Assembly (NCBI GenBank): GCA_015064895.1
Contig: SVRI01000003.1
Location: forward strand, 89,968 to 153,967
DNA length: 64,000 nucleotides
Source of the DNA: Oscillospiraceae bacterium
GTDB lineage: Bacteria > Bacillota > Clostridia > Oscillospirales > CAG-382
Direction of reading: 5' to 3'
Below, piece by piece: positions 8,314 through 17,674 of this stretch. Below the pieces are notes generated by a model. The model did not search any database. It worked only from the letters and a program-made list of their open reading frames with translations, and was not told where the DNA came from. The stretch's first letter is position 1, and each line of letters begins with the position of its first letter. Made by a program: the position numbers and the translations under genes.

Positions 8314-9153
8314 ATGATTATAAAGTCGGATTGGCATATACATAGCGAATATTCCCATGATGCTACCCAGACACTTGAGCATGTGGCATCAAGGGCAAAG
8401 GAAGTAGGACTTGAGAAATTCGGTATAACTGACCATGTGAATTTAAATGATACGCAGTTTCTCGGAATATTGAAAAAATCTTCCATGGGCGTCCGTGAAT
8501 TTCAGAAAACACATCCCGAGGTTGTTCTCGGAGTGGAGCTTACTCCCATTGAAAAGCCGGAGTTTGATTATCTTGCAAAAAACGGCGGAATCCGTGAAGG
8601 CTATGTTGCTCCGGCAACAGATAAGCCTTATGATATAGAGCTTGCCGTAACAAAAGAAGAACTTATAAATCACGGTGTAAGATATGCAGTTGGTGCATCT
8701 CACTGGAGGGTTGACAGACCGGGACTTAACTTTGATTTTTCGGATGTAAACGAAGTTATAAAGGAATGGTACCGCCAGCAGATGTGGCTTGCCTGCGACG
8801 AAAGAGTAACGATACTCGGACATCCCTGGTATAATGGTTCAAAACTCTGGTATCAGGATTTTTCGGTGATTCCCCACTCCATGAATATGGATATTGCGGC
8901 GGCACTCAAGGAAAACGGAAAGTATGTGGAATGTAATGCATACGTTGCGTACCCGCCCGAATCGAGTGAAAAATTCCGTTATCAGTATGCGGAATTCCTT
9001 CGTGAACTCTTTGAAATGGGAATTCCCGTAACATACGGCTCGGATGAACACGGCTGTTACAGCGACAGAATTTTTGAAATCGAAAAGCTTCTTTCGTCTG
9101 TCGGATTCAAAGAAGGAGATATTTCGGGAATTGCCGAAGAACATCTCTGGTAA
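8314..9153 (+). CDS. PHP-domain metallohydrolase (HisK-like phosphoesterase fold)
   Basis: A 279-residue polymerase-and-histidinol-phosphatase domain protein. The metal-ligand motifs are visible in order: DWHIHSEYSHDA at the N-terminus, FGITDHVN near residue 38, GVELT near 72, HWRVDR near 130, LGHPWYN near 171 and YGSDEHG near the end. The fold is known for histidinol-phosphate phosphatases and other phosphoesterases that use two or three metal ions. No his genes are near. It begins just 24 bp ahead of glgB and probably heads the glycogen operon, so a sugar-phosphate substrate is a fair guess but no more. Confidence 0.82.
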   Translation: MIIKSDWHIHSEYSHDATQTLEHVASRAKEVGLEKFGITDHVNLNDTQFLGILKKSSMGVREFQKTHPEVVLGVELTPIEKPEFDYLAKNGGIREGYVAPATDKPYDIELAVTKEELINHGVRYAVGASHWRVDRPGLNFDFSDVNEVIKEWYRQQMWLACDERVTILGHPWYNGSKLWYQDFSVIPHSMNMDIAAALKENGKYVECNAYVAYPPESSEKFRYQYAEFLRELFEMGIPVTYGSDEHGCYSDRIFEIEKLLSSVGFKEGDISGIAEEHLW

Positions 9154-9177
9154 AACTTAAGCGGAAAGGATATGCGT

Positions 9178-11067
9178 ATGGCTACAAAAAAGGAAAACCT
9201 TGCACAGTATTATTTTCACCAGGGCACAAATTTCACAGCCTATGATTATATGGGTGCTCACTTTGACGAAAAGAAAAATGCATATACCTTCAGGACATGG
9301 GCTCCGAATGCCGATAAGGTTTATCTTGCCGCCGATTTCAATGAGTGGAAGAAAACACATGCCATGACAAGAGAAAGTGAAGGCGGTGTGTGGAGCATAG
9401 ATGTGCCGCCGGAATGTTTTAGTGACAGTGATATTTATAAATACATTATCGAACGTGACGGAAAATGCGAATATAAGGCAGACCCGTATGCTTTCTATGC
9501 CGAGCTTCCTCCAAAAACCGCATCAAGAATATATAATATCGACGAGTATGAGTGGAACGATGCCGCGTGGCTGAAATTCCGCAAAAAGAACGTCAAAGAA
9601 CCCTATGGTTTGCCGATGAATATTTACGAGGTTCATGCAGGCTCTTGGAAACTCAAGGAAGACGGAAGCTTTTATAATTACAGAGAGCTTGCAATAGAGC
9701 TTGCCTCCTATGTCAAGAGTATGGGTTATACACACATAGAGCTGATGCCCGTAATGGAGCATCCGTTTGACGGTTCGTGGGGATATCAGGTGACGGGATA
9801 TTTTGCACCGACCTCACGTTACGGAAACCCCGATGATTTCAAATTCTTTGTAGACTATATGCATTCTGCGGGAATCGGTGTAATCCTCGACTGGGTACCT
9901 GCCCATTTTCCCAAAGACGGACACGGACTCTACGAATTTGACGGCGGTCCTTTGTATGAGTATCAGGGCTGGGACAGAATGGAAAGCCGTGACTGGGGTA
10001 CAAGACGCTTTGACGTGGGCAGAAACGAGGTGCAGTCATTCCTCATATCAAATGCCCTTTTCTGGCTCAGAGAATACCATGTTGACGGACTTCGTGTAGA
10101 TGCTGTGGCATCCATGCTTTACCTTGACTTTGGCAGAGAAGCCGGTGAATGGTGTCCCAATGAAGACGGAAGCAATCATTGTAAAGAGGCGGTTGCTTTC
10201 TTCCAAAAGCTTTCGCGGGTTATACGTGATACCTGCCCGGACACGCTTCTCATTGCCGAGGAATCCACAAGCTGGAAGGATGTTACAAAACCCGAAGGAC
10301 TCGGATTTACACATAAGTGGAACATGGGCTGGATGAACGATGTTTTAAAGTATATCGAAACAGACCCCGTGTTCAGGAAATATCATCACGAAAAGCTGAC
10401 ATTCTCTCTTATGTACGCCTTTAACGAAAACTTTATCCTGCCCATTTCCCACGATGAAGTGGTACACGGTAAAAAGTCGCTTCTTGATAAGGCGGTGGGG
10501 GACTACTGGCAGAAGTTTGCATCCACAAGGGCATTTCTTACGTATATGATGACACATCCCGGAAAGAAACTGCACTTTATGGGCAATGAAATAGGTCAGT
10601 TCAGGGAATGGGACTACAAGGGAAGTATAGAATGGTTCCTTCTCGATTACGAATCCCATTCCAAATTCAAGGATTTTTCGAGGGATCTGAATTTTGTATA
10701 TCTTGAAAACAAATCCATGTGGGAGGTTGAAAACTCCTGGTCGGGATTTCAGTGGATAGATGCAGATAACAGAGACTGGAGTATGCTTTCCTATGTGAGA
10801 TATGACGCAAAGGGCAATGCGGATGTTGTCATAGTGAATCTTACACCCGTCGGAAGATACGGATATATCTGCGGAGTTCCTTATGACGGTGTTTACGAAG
10901 AACTGATAAACAGCGACGATTATAAATACGGCGGCACGGGTATGGTAAATAATGAACCGATTCCCGTAAGATATGAAGGCTGTCACAATATGCCCTATTC
11001 AATACAGCTTGATATCGGACCGTATGGCTCGGTTGTTCTTAAAAATATCAGGAAAAAGGCAAAATAA
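9178..11067 (+). CDS. glgB: 1,4-alpha-glucan branching enzyme GlgB
   Basis: Forms the alpha-1,6 branches of glycogen (GH13). The 629-residue chain has an N-terminal CBM48 domain (FRTWAPNADKVYLAADFNEW), then the TIM barrel with HAGSWK, ELMPVMEHPFDGSWGYQVTG, LDWVPAHFP, GLRVDAVASMLYLD (nucleophile aspartate), LIAEES (acid/base glutamate) and PISHDEVVHGKKSL, followed by the C-terminal beta domain. GGAAAGGA stands 7 bp before the ATG at 9178 and only 1 bp before the ATG at 9172, so 9178 is the start. First biosynthetic gene of the glycogen operon. Confidence 0.96.
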   Translation: MATKKENLAQYYFHQGTNFTAYDYMGAHFDEKKNAYTFRTWAPNADKVYLAADFNEWKKTHAMTRESEGGVWSIDVPPECFSDSDIYKYIIERDGKCEYKADPYAFYAELPPKTASRIYNIDEYEWNDAAWLKFRKKNVKEPYGLPMNIYEVHAGSWKLKEDGSFYNYRELAIELASYVKSMGYTHIELMPVMEHPFDGSWGYQVTGYFAPTSRYGNPDDFKFFVDYMHSAGIGVILDWVPAHFPKDGHGLYEFDGGPLYEYQGWDRMESRDWGTRRFDVGRNEVQSFLISNALFWLREYHVDGLRVDAVASMLYLDFGREAGEWCPNEDGSNHCKEAVAFFQKLSRVIRDTCPDTLLIAEESTSWKDVTKPEGLGFTHKWNMGWMNDVLKYIETDPVFRKYHHEKLTFSLMYAFNENFILPISHDEVVHGKKSLLDKAVGDYWQKFASTRAFLTYMMTHPGKKLHFMGNEIGQFREWDYKGSIEWFLLDYESHSKFKDFSRDLNFVYLENKSMWEVENSWSGFQWIDADNRDWSMLSYVRYDAKGNADVVIVNLTPVGRYGYICGVPYDGVYEELINSDDYKYGGTGMVNNEPIPVRYEGCHNMPYSIQLDIGPYGSVVLKNIRKKAK

Positions 11068-11101
11068 AAACGATAATAAAACGTATGGAGGTTTTATATA
11101 A

Positions 11102-12307
11102 ATGTTCAAGAAAAAAGAGTGCGTAGCAATGTTACTTGCAGGCGGTCAGGGCTCAAGACTCTATGCCCTTACCGAATTTACGGCAAAGCCTGCCGTTTCC
11201 TTCGGCTCAAAGTACCGCATCATCGATTTTCCCCTCTCTAACTGTATCAACTCGAATATTGATACTGTCGGTGTTCTTACCCAGTATCAGCCCTTGCAGC
11301 TCAATGAATATATCGGCAACGGTCAGCCCTGGGACCTTGACAGAACCTTCGGCGGCGTTACTGTTCTTCCTCCTTATCAGGGCAAGAACGGTGCCGACTG
11401 GTATAAGGGTACGGCAAACGCCATTTATCAGAACCTCAAATATATCGAAAGATATGACCCCGAGTATGTACTCATCCTTTCGGGCGACCATATCTATAAA
11501 ATGGACTATGCAAAGATGCTTCAGTTCCATAAAAAGACGGGTGCTGCCTGCACAATAAGCGTACTCAATGTGCCCATAGAAGAGGCAAGCAGATTCGGTA
11601 TTCTTTCTTCCGATGAAAACAACAAGATTTTCAAGTTCGAAGAAAAGCCCCCCAAACCTCAGAGCACAAAGGCGTCCATGGGTATTTACATATTCAATAA
11701 GGACGTGCTCTTCAAGTACCTCATTGAGGACGAAAACACAGAAGGCTCCTCCAATGACTTCGGTAAGAATATTATTCCCACAATGCTCGAGAGAGGCGAA
11801 CCTATGTATGCATATGAGTTCGACGGATACTGGAAGGACGTGGGAACAATCAAGAGCCTCTGGGAAGCAAACATGGATCTTCTCGGAAAGAACCCCGAAT
11901 TTGACATTGACGACGACAATTGGAGATTCCGTTCGAGAAATGCGGCGGCAGCTCCTCAGTTTATAGGAAATGATGCGGTTGTTGAAAACTCGATTATAAC
12001 AGAAGGCTGCGTAATAAACGGCACTGTTATAAACTCGGTTCTTTCGGCAAATGTCACTGTGGAAGCAGGTGCCGTTGTCAAGGACTCGGTAATCATGCAG
12101 GGTACAACAGTAAAGAAGAACGCATCGGTTCTTTACTCTATCATTGACGAAGAAGCAACCGTCGGCGAAGGCGCAGTTGTCGGTAACGATAGGGAAAACG
12201 CCAAGGAAGTAACGGTTCTCGGAATGGGAGCAGACCTTCCCGCAGGTGCCAAGGTTGAAGAAGGCAAAATCCTCAGTGCAGAAGACGTGAAAGGAGGAAA
12301 CAAGTAA
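11102..12307 (+). CDS. glgC: Glucose-1-phosphate adenylyltransferase, catalytic subunit GlgC
   Basis: Makes ADP-glucose from glucose-1-phosphate and ATP, the committed step of glycogen synthesis. The 401-residue protein has the nucleotidyltransferase signature [20 protein letters not shown], then [25 protein letters not shown] with the catalytic aspartate, FEEKP and SMGIYIF, and ends in a left-handed beta-helix of hexapeptide repeats. A GGAGG site precedes the ATG. The TAATG overlap with glgD implies coupled translation and supports a mixed GlgC/GlgD enzyme, as known in Bacillus. Confidence 0.96.
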   Translation: MFKKKECVAMLLAGGQGSRLYALTEFTAKPAVSFGSKYRIIDFPLSNCINSNIDTVGVLTQYQPLQLNEYIGNGQPWDLDRTFGGVTVLPPYQGKNGADWYKGTANAIYQNLKYIERYDPEYVLILSGDHIYKMDYAKMLQFHKKTGAACTISVLNVPIEEASRFGILSSDENNKIFKFEEKPPKPQSTKASMGIYIFNKDVLFKYLIEDENTEGSSNDFGKNIIPTMLERGEPMYAYEFDGYWKDVGTIKSLWEANMDLLGKNPEFDIDDDNWRFRSRNAAAAPQFIGNDAVVENSIITEGCVINGTVINSVLSANVTVEAGAVVKDSVIMQGTTVKKNASVLYSIIDEEATVGEGAVVGNDRENAKEVTVLGMGADLPAGAKVEEGKILSAEDVKGGNK

Positions 12308-13443
12308 TGGCTACAGCAGCAGGACTTATTTTTTCAAATATACACGACAGAAATGTTCCCGAGCTTACGGGAAAAAGAAGCATGGCATCCGTTCCCTTCG
12401 GAGGCAGATACAGACTTGTTGATTTTGCACTTTCAAATATGGTAAATGCAAATATCACAAAGGTGGGTATTATCACACACTATAACTATCAGTCGCTTGT
12501 TGACCACCTCGGCACAGGTAAGGACTGGGATTTGGCTAGAAGCACAGGCGGTCTTAAAATTCTTCCTCCTCAGATTACGGCATTTGACAACGTGGGCACA
12601 AGGACAGTATTTTCATCCCGTCTTGATGCCCTCATGAATGCATACAACTTTGTTTCCAAGAGCACAGAGGAATATATTGTTCTTTCCGACTGCGATATCG
12701 TGTGCAATATTGACCTCAAGGATGTTATAAAGTTCCATATTGAAAACGGTGCTGATATCACTCTTGTCACAAAGAATGTGTACATGACTAAAGAAATGGC
12801 AAAGAACTGTACCATTGTTGAAACCGATTCAAAGGGCAGAGTTACAAATCTTGTTGATAATCCTGCTTCCATGGAAGGCATGCTCGATGTCTGCCTTAAC
12901 ATTTTCGTTCTCAGACGTGAATATCTCAACAGAATCATCGTTGATACCCTTTCCCGCGGCTATAAGAGCTTTACAAAGGATATTATTGCGGCGAACAAGG
13001 ATAATATGAAGTTCATGAAGTACGAATATGCCGGCTACTTTGCAACAATTAATACCCTTGACGGCTACTTCAAGAGCAGTATGGACCTGCTTTGTGCAGA
13101 CGTAAGAGACTGCATCTTCGGTGTTAAGTCAAGACCCGTTTATACAAAGGTCAAGAACTCTGCACCTGCAAAGTATATGGAAGGTGCTTCCGTTAAGAAT
13201 TCTCTTATTGCCGACGGTTGTGTAATCGAAGGCGTGGTTGAAAATTCCATTCTTTTCCGTGGCGTTCACGTTGGCAAGGATACTGTTATAAAGAACTGTA
13301 TTATAATGCAGGATTCCACAGTCGGTAAGGGCGTAAATCTTAACTGCGTAATTGCAGATAAGAATGTTGTTATCAAGGACGGACGTAATCTTTCGGGTCA
13401 CGAAACACATCCATTCTCGCTTGCAAAAGGAACGGTTATTTAA
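12307..13443 (+). CDS. glgD: ADP-glucose pyrophosphorylase regulatory subunit GlgD
   Basis: A 378-residue paralogue of GlgC that in Firmicutes has no significant activity alone but raises GlgC activity. The N-terminal loop reads GLIFSNIHDRNVPELTGKRS instead of the glycine-rich GGQGSRL of GlgC, so the pyrophosphorylase signature is lost, as expected for GlgD. FGGRYRLVDFALSN, HLGTGKDWDLARSTGG and VLSDCDIV are conserved. The C-terminal beta-helix repeats are present. It shares one base with the glgC stop. Confidence 0.95.
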   Translation: MATAAGLIFSNIHDRNVPELTGKRSMASVPFGGRYRLVDFALSNMVNANITKVGIITHYNYQSLVDHLGTGKDWDLARSTGGLKILPPQITAFDNVGTRTVFSSRLDALMNAYNFVSKSTEEYIVLSDCDIVCNIDLKDVIKFHIENGADITLVTKNVYMTKEMAKNCTIVETDSKGRVTNLVDNPASMEGMLDVCLNIFVLRREYLNRIIVDTLSRGYKSFTKDIIAANKDNMKFMKYEYAGYFATINTLDGYFKSSMDLLCADVRDCIFGVKSRPVYTKVKNSAPAKYMEGASVKNSLIADGCVIEGVVENSILFRGVHVGKDTVIKNCIIMQDSTVGKGVNLNCVIADKNVVIKDGRNLSGHETHPFSLAKGTVI

Positions 13444-13468
13444 GTTAGGAGTTTGGAGTTAGGAGTTA

Positions 13469-13680
13469 GGAGTTAGAAAAGGCTGCAATTCGGGCAGAAA
13501 CATCTGAGCTTTTGATATCATACCCCGAAATTAAAAAGGTCTTTGTTTACTTTCTCCTTAAGAAAGTAAAAGGAGTTAGAAAAGGCTGCGATTCGGGCAG
13601 AGACATTTAAAATATTGATATCATACCCCGAAATTAAAAAGGTCTTTGTTTACTTTCTCCTCAAGAAAGTAAAAGGAGTT
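13469..13680. repeat. Two tandem 103-bp repeats in the glgA leader
   Basis: The unit begins GGAGTTAGAAAAGGCTGC at 13469 and again at 13572; a third partial start at 13675 supplies part of the glgA ribosome site. Each copy holds a perfect 10-bp stem, TTTACTTTCT with AGAAAGTAAA, around a 5-base loop. Immediately upstream (13444-13471) is a short run of the heptamer GTTAGGA/GAGTTAG. The copies are roughly 90 percent alike, with changes clustered in one 10-base stretch. Confidence 0.9.
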
Positions 13681-13689
13681 AGGAATTAT

Positions 13690-15144
13690 ATGGCTATAAA
13701 GAAGAAAAAGAAAATATTAATGGTAGGCGGCGAGGCAATGCCCTTTGCCGCAACAGGCGGTCTTGGCGATGTTCTTGGTTCACTTCCCGCAGCAGTTCAG
13801 GCTGAAATGAAGAATGCCGACGTGAGACTTGTTATGCCGCTTTACAGTGCCATGAAGGACGAATACAGAAAGATGCTTCAGCTCGAATGCGTTTTCGAGG
13901 TTGACCTTGCATGGCGTAAGCAGTACTGCGGAGTACTCAGCCTTGAAAAGGACGGCGTGACATATTACTTTATCGACAACGAGTATTATTTCAAGCGTCC
14001 CGATATGTACGGAAACTTTGACGACGGTGAAAGATATGCCTATTTCTGTAAGGCTGTAATGCAGATGATGCCAAAGATAGGCTTCTATCCCGACATTCTC
14101 CATGCCCATGACTGGCAGAGTGCACTCACCATGGTGTATCTAAAGACAGAGTACAGAGACGTTCCCGAATACAAGAATATGCGCGGAATTTATACCATCC
14201 ATAATATTGCATATCAGGGTAAATACGATATGGGTATACTCTGGGATATTTTCGGCATAGACTATAAGTACGCATCAATTATGTCTTATGACGGCTGTAT
14301 CAACCTCATGAAGGGTGCTATTGTTTGTGCCGACAGGGTTACAACGGTAAGTCCGACATACTCAAAGGAAATCAAGTACCCCAAACATTCCGAAGGACTT
14401 CACTATATCCTTCGTGAAAACAACTATAAGCTTTCGGGTATCCTTAACGGTATCGACTACGATTACTATAATCCCGAAACGGATAAGGCAATAAAGGCAA
14501 CCTTTACTGCCGACGACCTTTCGGGAAAAGCCAAGTGCAAGAAGGCACTTCAGAAGGAGTGCGGACTTCCCGAAAAGAAGGACGTTCCTCTTATTGCCAT
14601 TATCACACGTCTTGCAGGGCATAAGGGTCTTGACCTTGTTGAACGCATAATGGAAAGCGTAGTTGCAAATAATGATGTTCAGCTTGTAATACTCGGCAAG
14701 GGCGAAGAAAGATACGAAAACTACTTCAAGTATCTCGATGCAAAGTATCCCGAAAAGGTGAAGGCTCTTATCACATATGACAGAGACCTGTCAAAGAGAA
14801 TTTACGCAGGTGCGGATATATTCGTAATGCCCTCAAAGAGCGAGCCCTGCGGACTTGCACAGATGATTGCATCCCGTTACGGCACAGTGCCCGTAACAAG
14901 AGAAACGGGCGGTCTTTACGACTCCATCAAGGGCTATTATGAGCTTGACGGAGAGATTTACGGCAACGGTTTTACCTTTGCAAATTACTCGGAAGCAGAG
15001 CTCAAAGACCGCATTGAAGCTGCACTCGGACTTTATGGAAACGGTGACAAGTGGACACGTTTGACAAAAAAGATAATGAACATAGACTTCAGCTGGAATA
15101 TTTCAGCTAAAAAGTATATTGAAATGTACGAAAATCTGTGTTAA
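13690..15144 (+). CDS. glgA: Glycogen synthase GlgA (ADP-glucose, GT5)
   Basis: Extends alpha-1,4-glucan chains from ADP-glucose. I start at the ATG at 13690 (MAIKKKKK), after AAAGGAG; the open frame reaches back to 13615 but that part lies inside the tandem repeat. The 484-residue enzyme shows GGEAMPFAATGGLGDVLGSLP (usual K-T/S-GGL is here A-T-GGL), HAHDWQSAL, TIHNIAYQG, GILNGIDYDYYNP and the donor-site PSKSEPCGLAQM with the E-x7-E motif. The lysine of the KTGGL loop, which contacts ADP-glucose in E. coli GlgA, is replaced by alanine, worth noting. Confidence 0.95.
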   Translation: MAIKKKKKILMVGGEAMPFAATGGLGDVLGSLPAAVQAEMKNADVRLVMPLYSAMKDEYRKMLQLECVFEVDLAWRKQYCGVLSLEKDGVTYYFIDNEYYFKRPDMYGNFDDGERYAYFCKAVMQMMPKIGFYPDILHAHDWQSALTMVYLKTEYRDVPEYKNMRGIYTIHNIAYQGKYDMGILWDIFGIDYKYASIMSYDGCINLMKGAIVCADRVTTVSPTYSKEIKYPKHSEGLHYILRENNYKLSGILNGIDYDYYNPETDKAIKATFTADDLSGKAKCKKALQKECGLPEKKDVPLIAIITRLAGHKGLDLVERIMESVVANNDVQLVILGKGEERYENYFKYLDAKYPEKVKALITYDRDLSKRIYAGADIFVMPSKSEPCGLAQMIASRYGTVPVTRETGGLYDSIKGYYELDGEIYGNGFTFANYSEAELKDRIEAALGLYGNGDKWTRLTKKIMNIDFSWNISAKKYIEMYENLC

Positions 15145-15169
15145 AATTATACTTAGGTAATTTTATTCT

Positions 15170-15206
15170 TCGGGGTGATATTATTCACCCCGTTTGAGTT
15201 TTTTTA
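15170..15206 (+). terminator. Intrinsic terminator between glgA and glgP
   Basis: CGGGGTGA and TCACCCCG pair around a 6-base loop and are followed by TTTGAGTTTTTTT. It may separate synthesis from breakdown or allow partial read-through, since no clear promoter is seen between it and glgP at 15239. Confidence 0.85.
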
Positions 15207-15238
15207 TTGGCAATAAAACTGAAAGGTTGAATATATAA

Positions 15239-17674
15239 ATGGCGCTTAGTAAAACACAGGTAAAACAGAATATTGAAACAAAGCTTTCACGTCATTTCGG
15301 TGTTTCTCCTAAGGAGGCAACACGCGAGCAGATGTATAAGGCTTGTGCAATTACGGTTAAGGATATTCTTACCGAAAAGAGAAACGACTATAAAAAGCTC
15401 GTAAATGCCAAGGGCGGCAAGAGAGTTTATTATATGTGTATGGAGTTCCTTCTCGGAAGATCCTTTAAGACAAATCTTTGCAATTTGGGTCTTGAAAAGC
15501 AGTATTCGGATGTACTTTCCGAAATGGGCTTTAATCTTAATGACCTTTATGAGGAAGAACCCGATGCAGGTCTCGGTAACGGCGGTCTCGGCAGACTTGC
15601 CGCCTGCTTCATGGACTCACTTTCATCCCTTGACTATCCCGCAACAGGCTTTTCCATCCTCTATGAATATGGTCTTTTCAAGCAGAAGCTTGTTGACGGA
15701 CTTCAGGTAGAGCTTCCCGATGTATGGCTTCCCGGCGGTGAAGTATGGCTTGTACCCAGAACCGACAGAACCTTCAAGGTCCGCTTTGACGGCAGAATCA
15801 AGGAAGAGTGGAAGGACGGCAGATGTGAAATCCTTTATGAGGATGCAGAAGAAGTCGAAGCATGTGCATACGATATGATGATTTCGGGTGCCGGCTCCGA
15901 AGCTGTGTCGCTTCTGCGCCTATGGAAAGCAAGAGATATAACAAACTTCGATATGAAGGCATTTACACAGGGTCAGTATATGAAGGCAATGGAAAAGAAC
16001 ACTAACGCAGAAGCTATCTGTAAGGTTCTTTATCCATCCGATAACCACCTTGAAGGTAAGATGCTGAGACTTACACAGCAGTATTTCCTTACCTCCGCAT
16101 CCTGTCAGAGCATTATCCGCGACCATATGGCAGTTTACGGAACTCTTGAAAACCTTCCCGAAAAGGTTGCAATCCATATCAATGACACTCATCCTGCTCT
16201 CTGTATTCCCGAACTTATGAGAATCTTCCTTGATGACTATTGCTTCTCGTGGGAAAAGGCATGGGAGCTTGTTACAAAGATTGTTTCCTATACAAACCAT
16301 ACAGTTATGCCCGAAGCTCTTGAAACATGGAATGAAGACCTCTTCCGATTAAAGCTTCCCAGAATCTATAACATCCTTTGCGAAATCAACAGACGCTTCT
16401 GCATTGAAGCATGGGATAAGGTTGGTAACTTTGATAAGATAAGTGCTATGTCGATTATAGCATATAACCAGATAAGAATGGCAAACCTTTCTGTTATCGC
16501 TTCGCATACAGTAAACGGCGTTTCGGCACTTCACTCGGAAATCTTAAAGAATTCCTGCTTCAAGGACCTTTATAAGATGTACCCCGAAAAGTTTACTAAT
16601 GTCACAAACGGTATTGCCCACAGAAGATGGCTCTGCTATTCCAACCCCTCTCTTGCGGCACTTCTTGATGAAACCATCGGAAAGGGTTACAGAACAAAGC
16701 CGAATGAGCTTCGTAAGTTTGAAGCGTTTGCAGACGATAAGAGCGTTCTTGACAGACTCGCACAGATAAAGCATTCCAATAAGGTAGCTTTCTCCGACCT
16801 TGTGTTCAAGAAGACGGGCGTTAAGATTAACCCCGATTCTGTGTTTGACGTTCAGGCTAAGCGTCTTCATGAATATAAGAGACAGCTTCTCAATGCAATG
16901 AGAATTGTCGACAGATACCTTGCACTCAAGGAAAACCCCGACCTTGATGTTACACCGCAGACCTTTATCTTCGGTGCAAAGGCGGCTCCCGGTTATGATA
17001 TGGCAAAGCAGATTATCAAGCTTATCTGCGCTATTTCCGCCGATATCAATAAGAACCCCAAACTTTCCGAAAAACTTCAGGTTGTGTTCCTTGAAAACTA
17101 CTGCGTAAGCCTTGCCGAAAGCCTTATGCCTGCCGCTGATATCAGTGAACAGATAAGCCTTGCAGGTAAGGAAGCAAGCGGTACGGGTAACATGAAGTTT
17201 ATGATTAACGGTGCTTTGACAGTTGGTACTCTTGACGGTGCAAATGTTGAAATGCTCGAAGAAGTAGGTAAGGACAACATCTACATCTTCGGTCTTACAA
17301 CACCCGAAGTTGATGACCTGTGGCTCAAGGGCTATAATGCTTCAAGCTACTATCATCATAATGCAAGACTTAAAAAGGTTGTTGATGCCTTCAATGTTGG
17401 CTTTAACGGCGAAAGCTTTGCAAATATCTATGACTATCTTCTTGTCGGCAGAGGCGGTATTTCCGACCCGTATATGTGTCTTGCCGACTTTGATTCCTAC
17501 ATGCTCTGTAAGGATACGGTAATGAAGGATTATCTCGACAAGGATAAGTGGCAGAGAATGTCTCTCATGAACATTGCCGCAGCAGGCAAGTTTGCATCCG
17601 ACAGAAGTATTGAAGACTATGCAAAGAACATCTGGCATCTTTCCAAAATCACATCGGAGAATAAGAAAAAGTAA
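15239..17674 (+). CDS. glgP: Glycogen/starch phosphorylase GlgP
   Basis: Releases glucose-1-phosphate from glycogen chain ends using phosphate and a PLP cofactor (GT35). At 811 residues it is full length. Conserved blocks include YYMCMEFLLGRSF, the NGGLGRLAACFMDSL loop, HINDTHPAL, NHTVMPEALE, VTNGIAHRRWL and the PLP-lysine motif EASGTGNMKFMINGALTVGT. It overlaps the next gene by one base (TAATG), tying breakdown of glycogen to trimming of short oligosaccharides. Confidence 0.97.
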   Translation: MALSKTQVKQNIETKLSRHFGVSPKEATREQMYKACAITVKDILTEKRNDYKKLVNAKGGKRVYYMCMEFLLGRSFKTNLCNLGLEKQYSDVLSEMGFNLNDLYEEEPDAGLGNGGLGRLAACFMDSLSSLDYPATGFSILYEYGLFKQKLVDGLQVELPDVWLPGGEVWLVPRTDRTFKVRFDGRIKEEWKDGRCEILYEDAEEVEACAYDMMISGAGSEAVSLLRLWKARDITNFDMKAFTQGQYMKAMEKNTNAEAICKVLYPSDNHLEGKMLRLTQQYFLTSASCQSIIRDHMAVYGTLENLPEKVAIHINDTHPALCIPELMRIFLDDYCFSWEKAWELVTKIVSYTNHTVMPEALETWNEDLFRLKLPRIYNILCEINRRFCIEAWDKVGNFDKISAMSIIAYNQIRMANLSVIASHTVNGVSALHSEILKNSCFKDLYKMYPEKFTNVTNGIAHRRWLCYSNPSLAALLDETIGKGYRTKPNELRKFEAFADDKSVLDRLAQIKHSNKVAFSDLVFKKTGVKINPDSVFDVQAKRLHEYKRQLLNAMRIVDRYLALKENPDLDVTPQTFIFGAKAAPGYDMAKQIIKLICAISADINKNPKLSEKLQVVFLENYCVSLAESLMPAADISEQISLAGKEASGTGNMKFMINGALTVGTLDGANVEMLEEVGKDNIYIFGLTTPEVDDLWLKGYNASSYYHHNARLKKVVDAFNVGFNGESFANIYDYLLVGRGGISDPYMCLADFDSYMLCKDTVMKDYLDKDKWQRMSLMNIAAAGKFASDRSIEDYAKNIWHLSKITSENKKK

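Noticed and set aside
13615..13689. N-terminal extension of GlgA
   Set aside because: These 25 codons lie in the tandem repeat, and the ribosome site fits the ATG at 13690.
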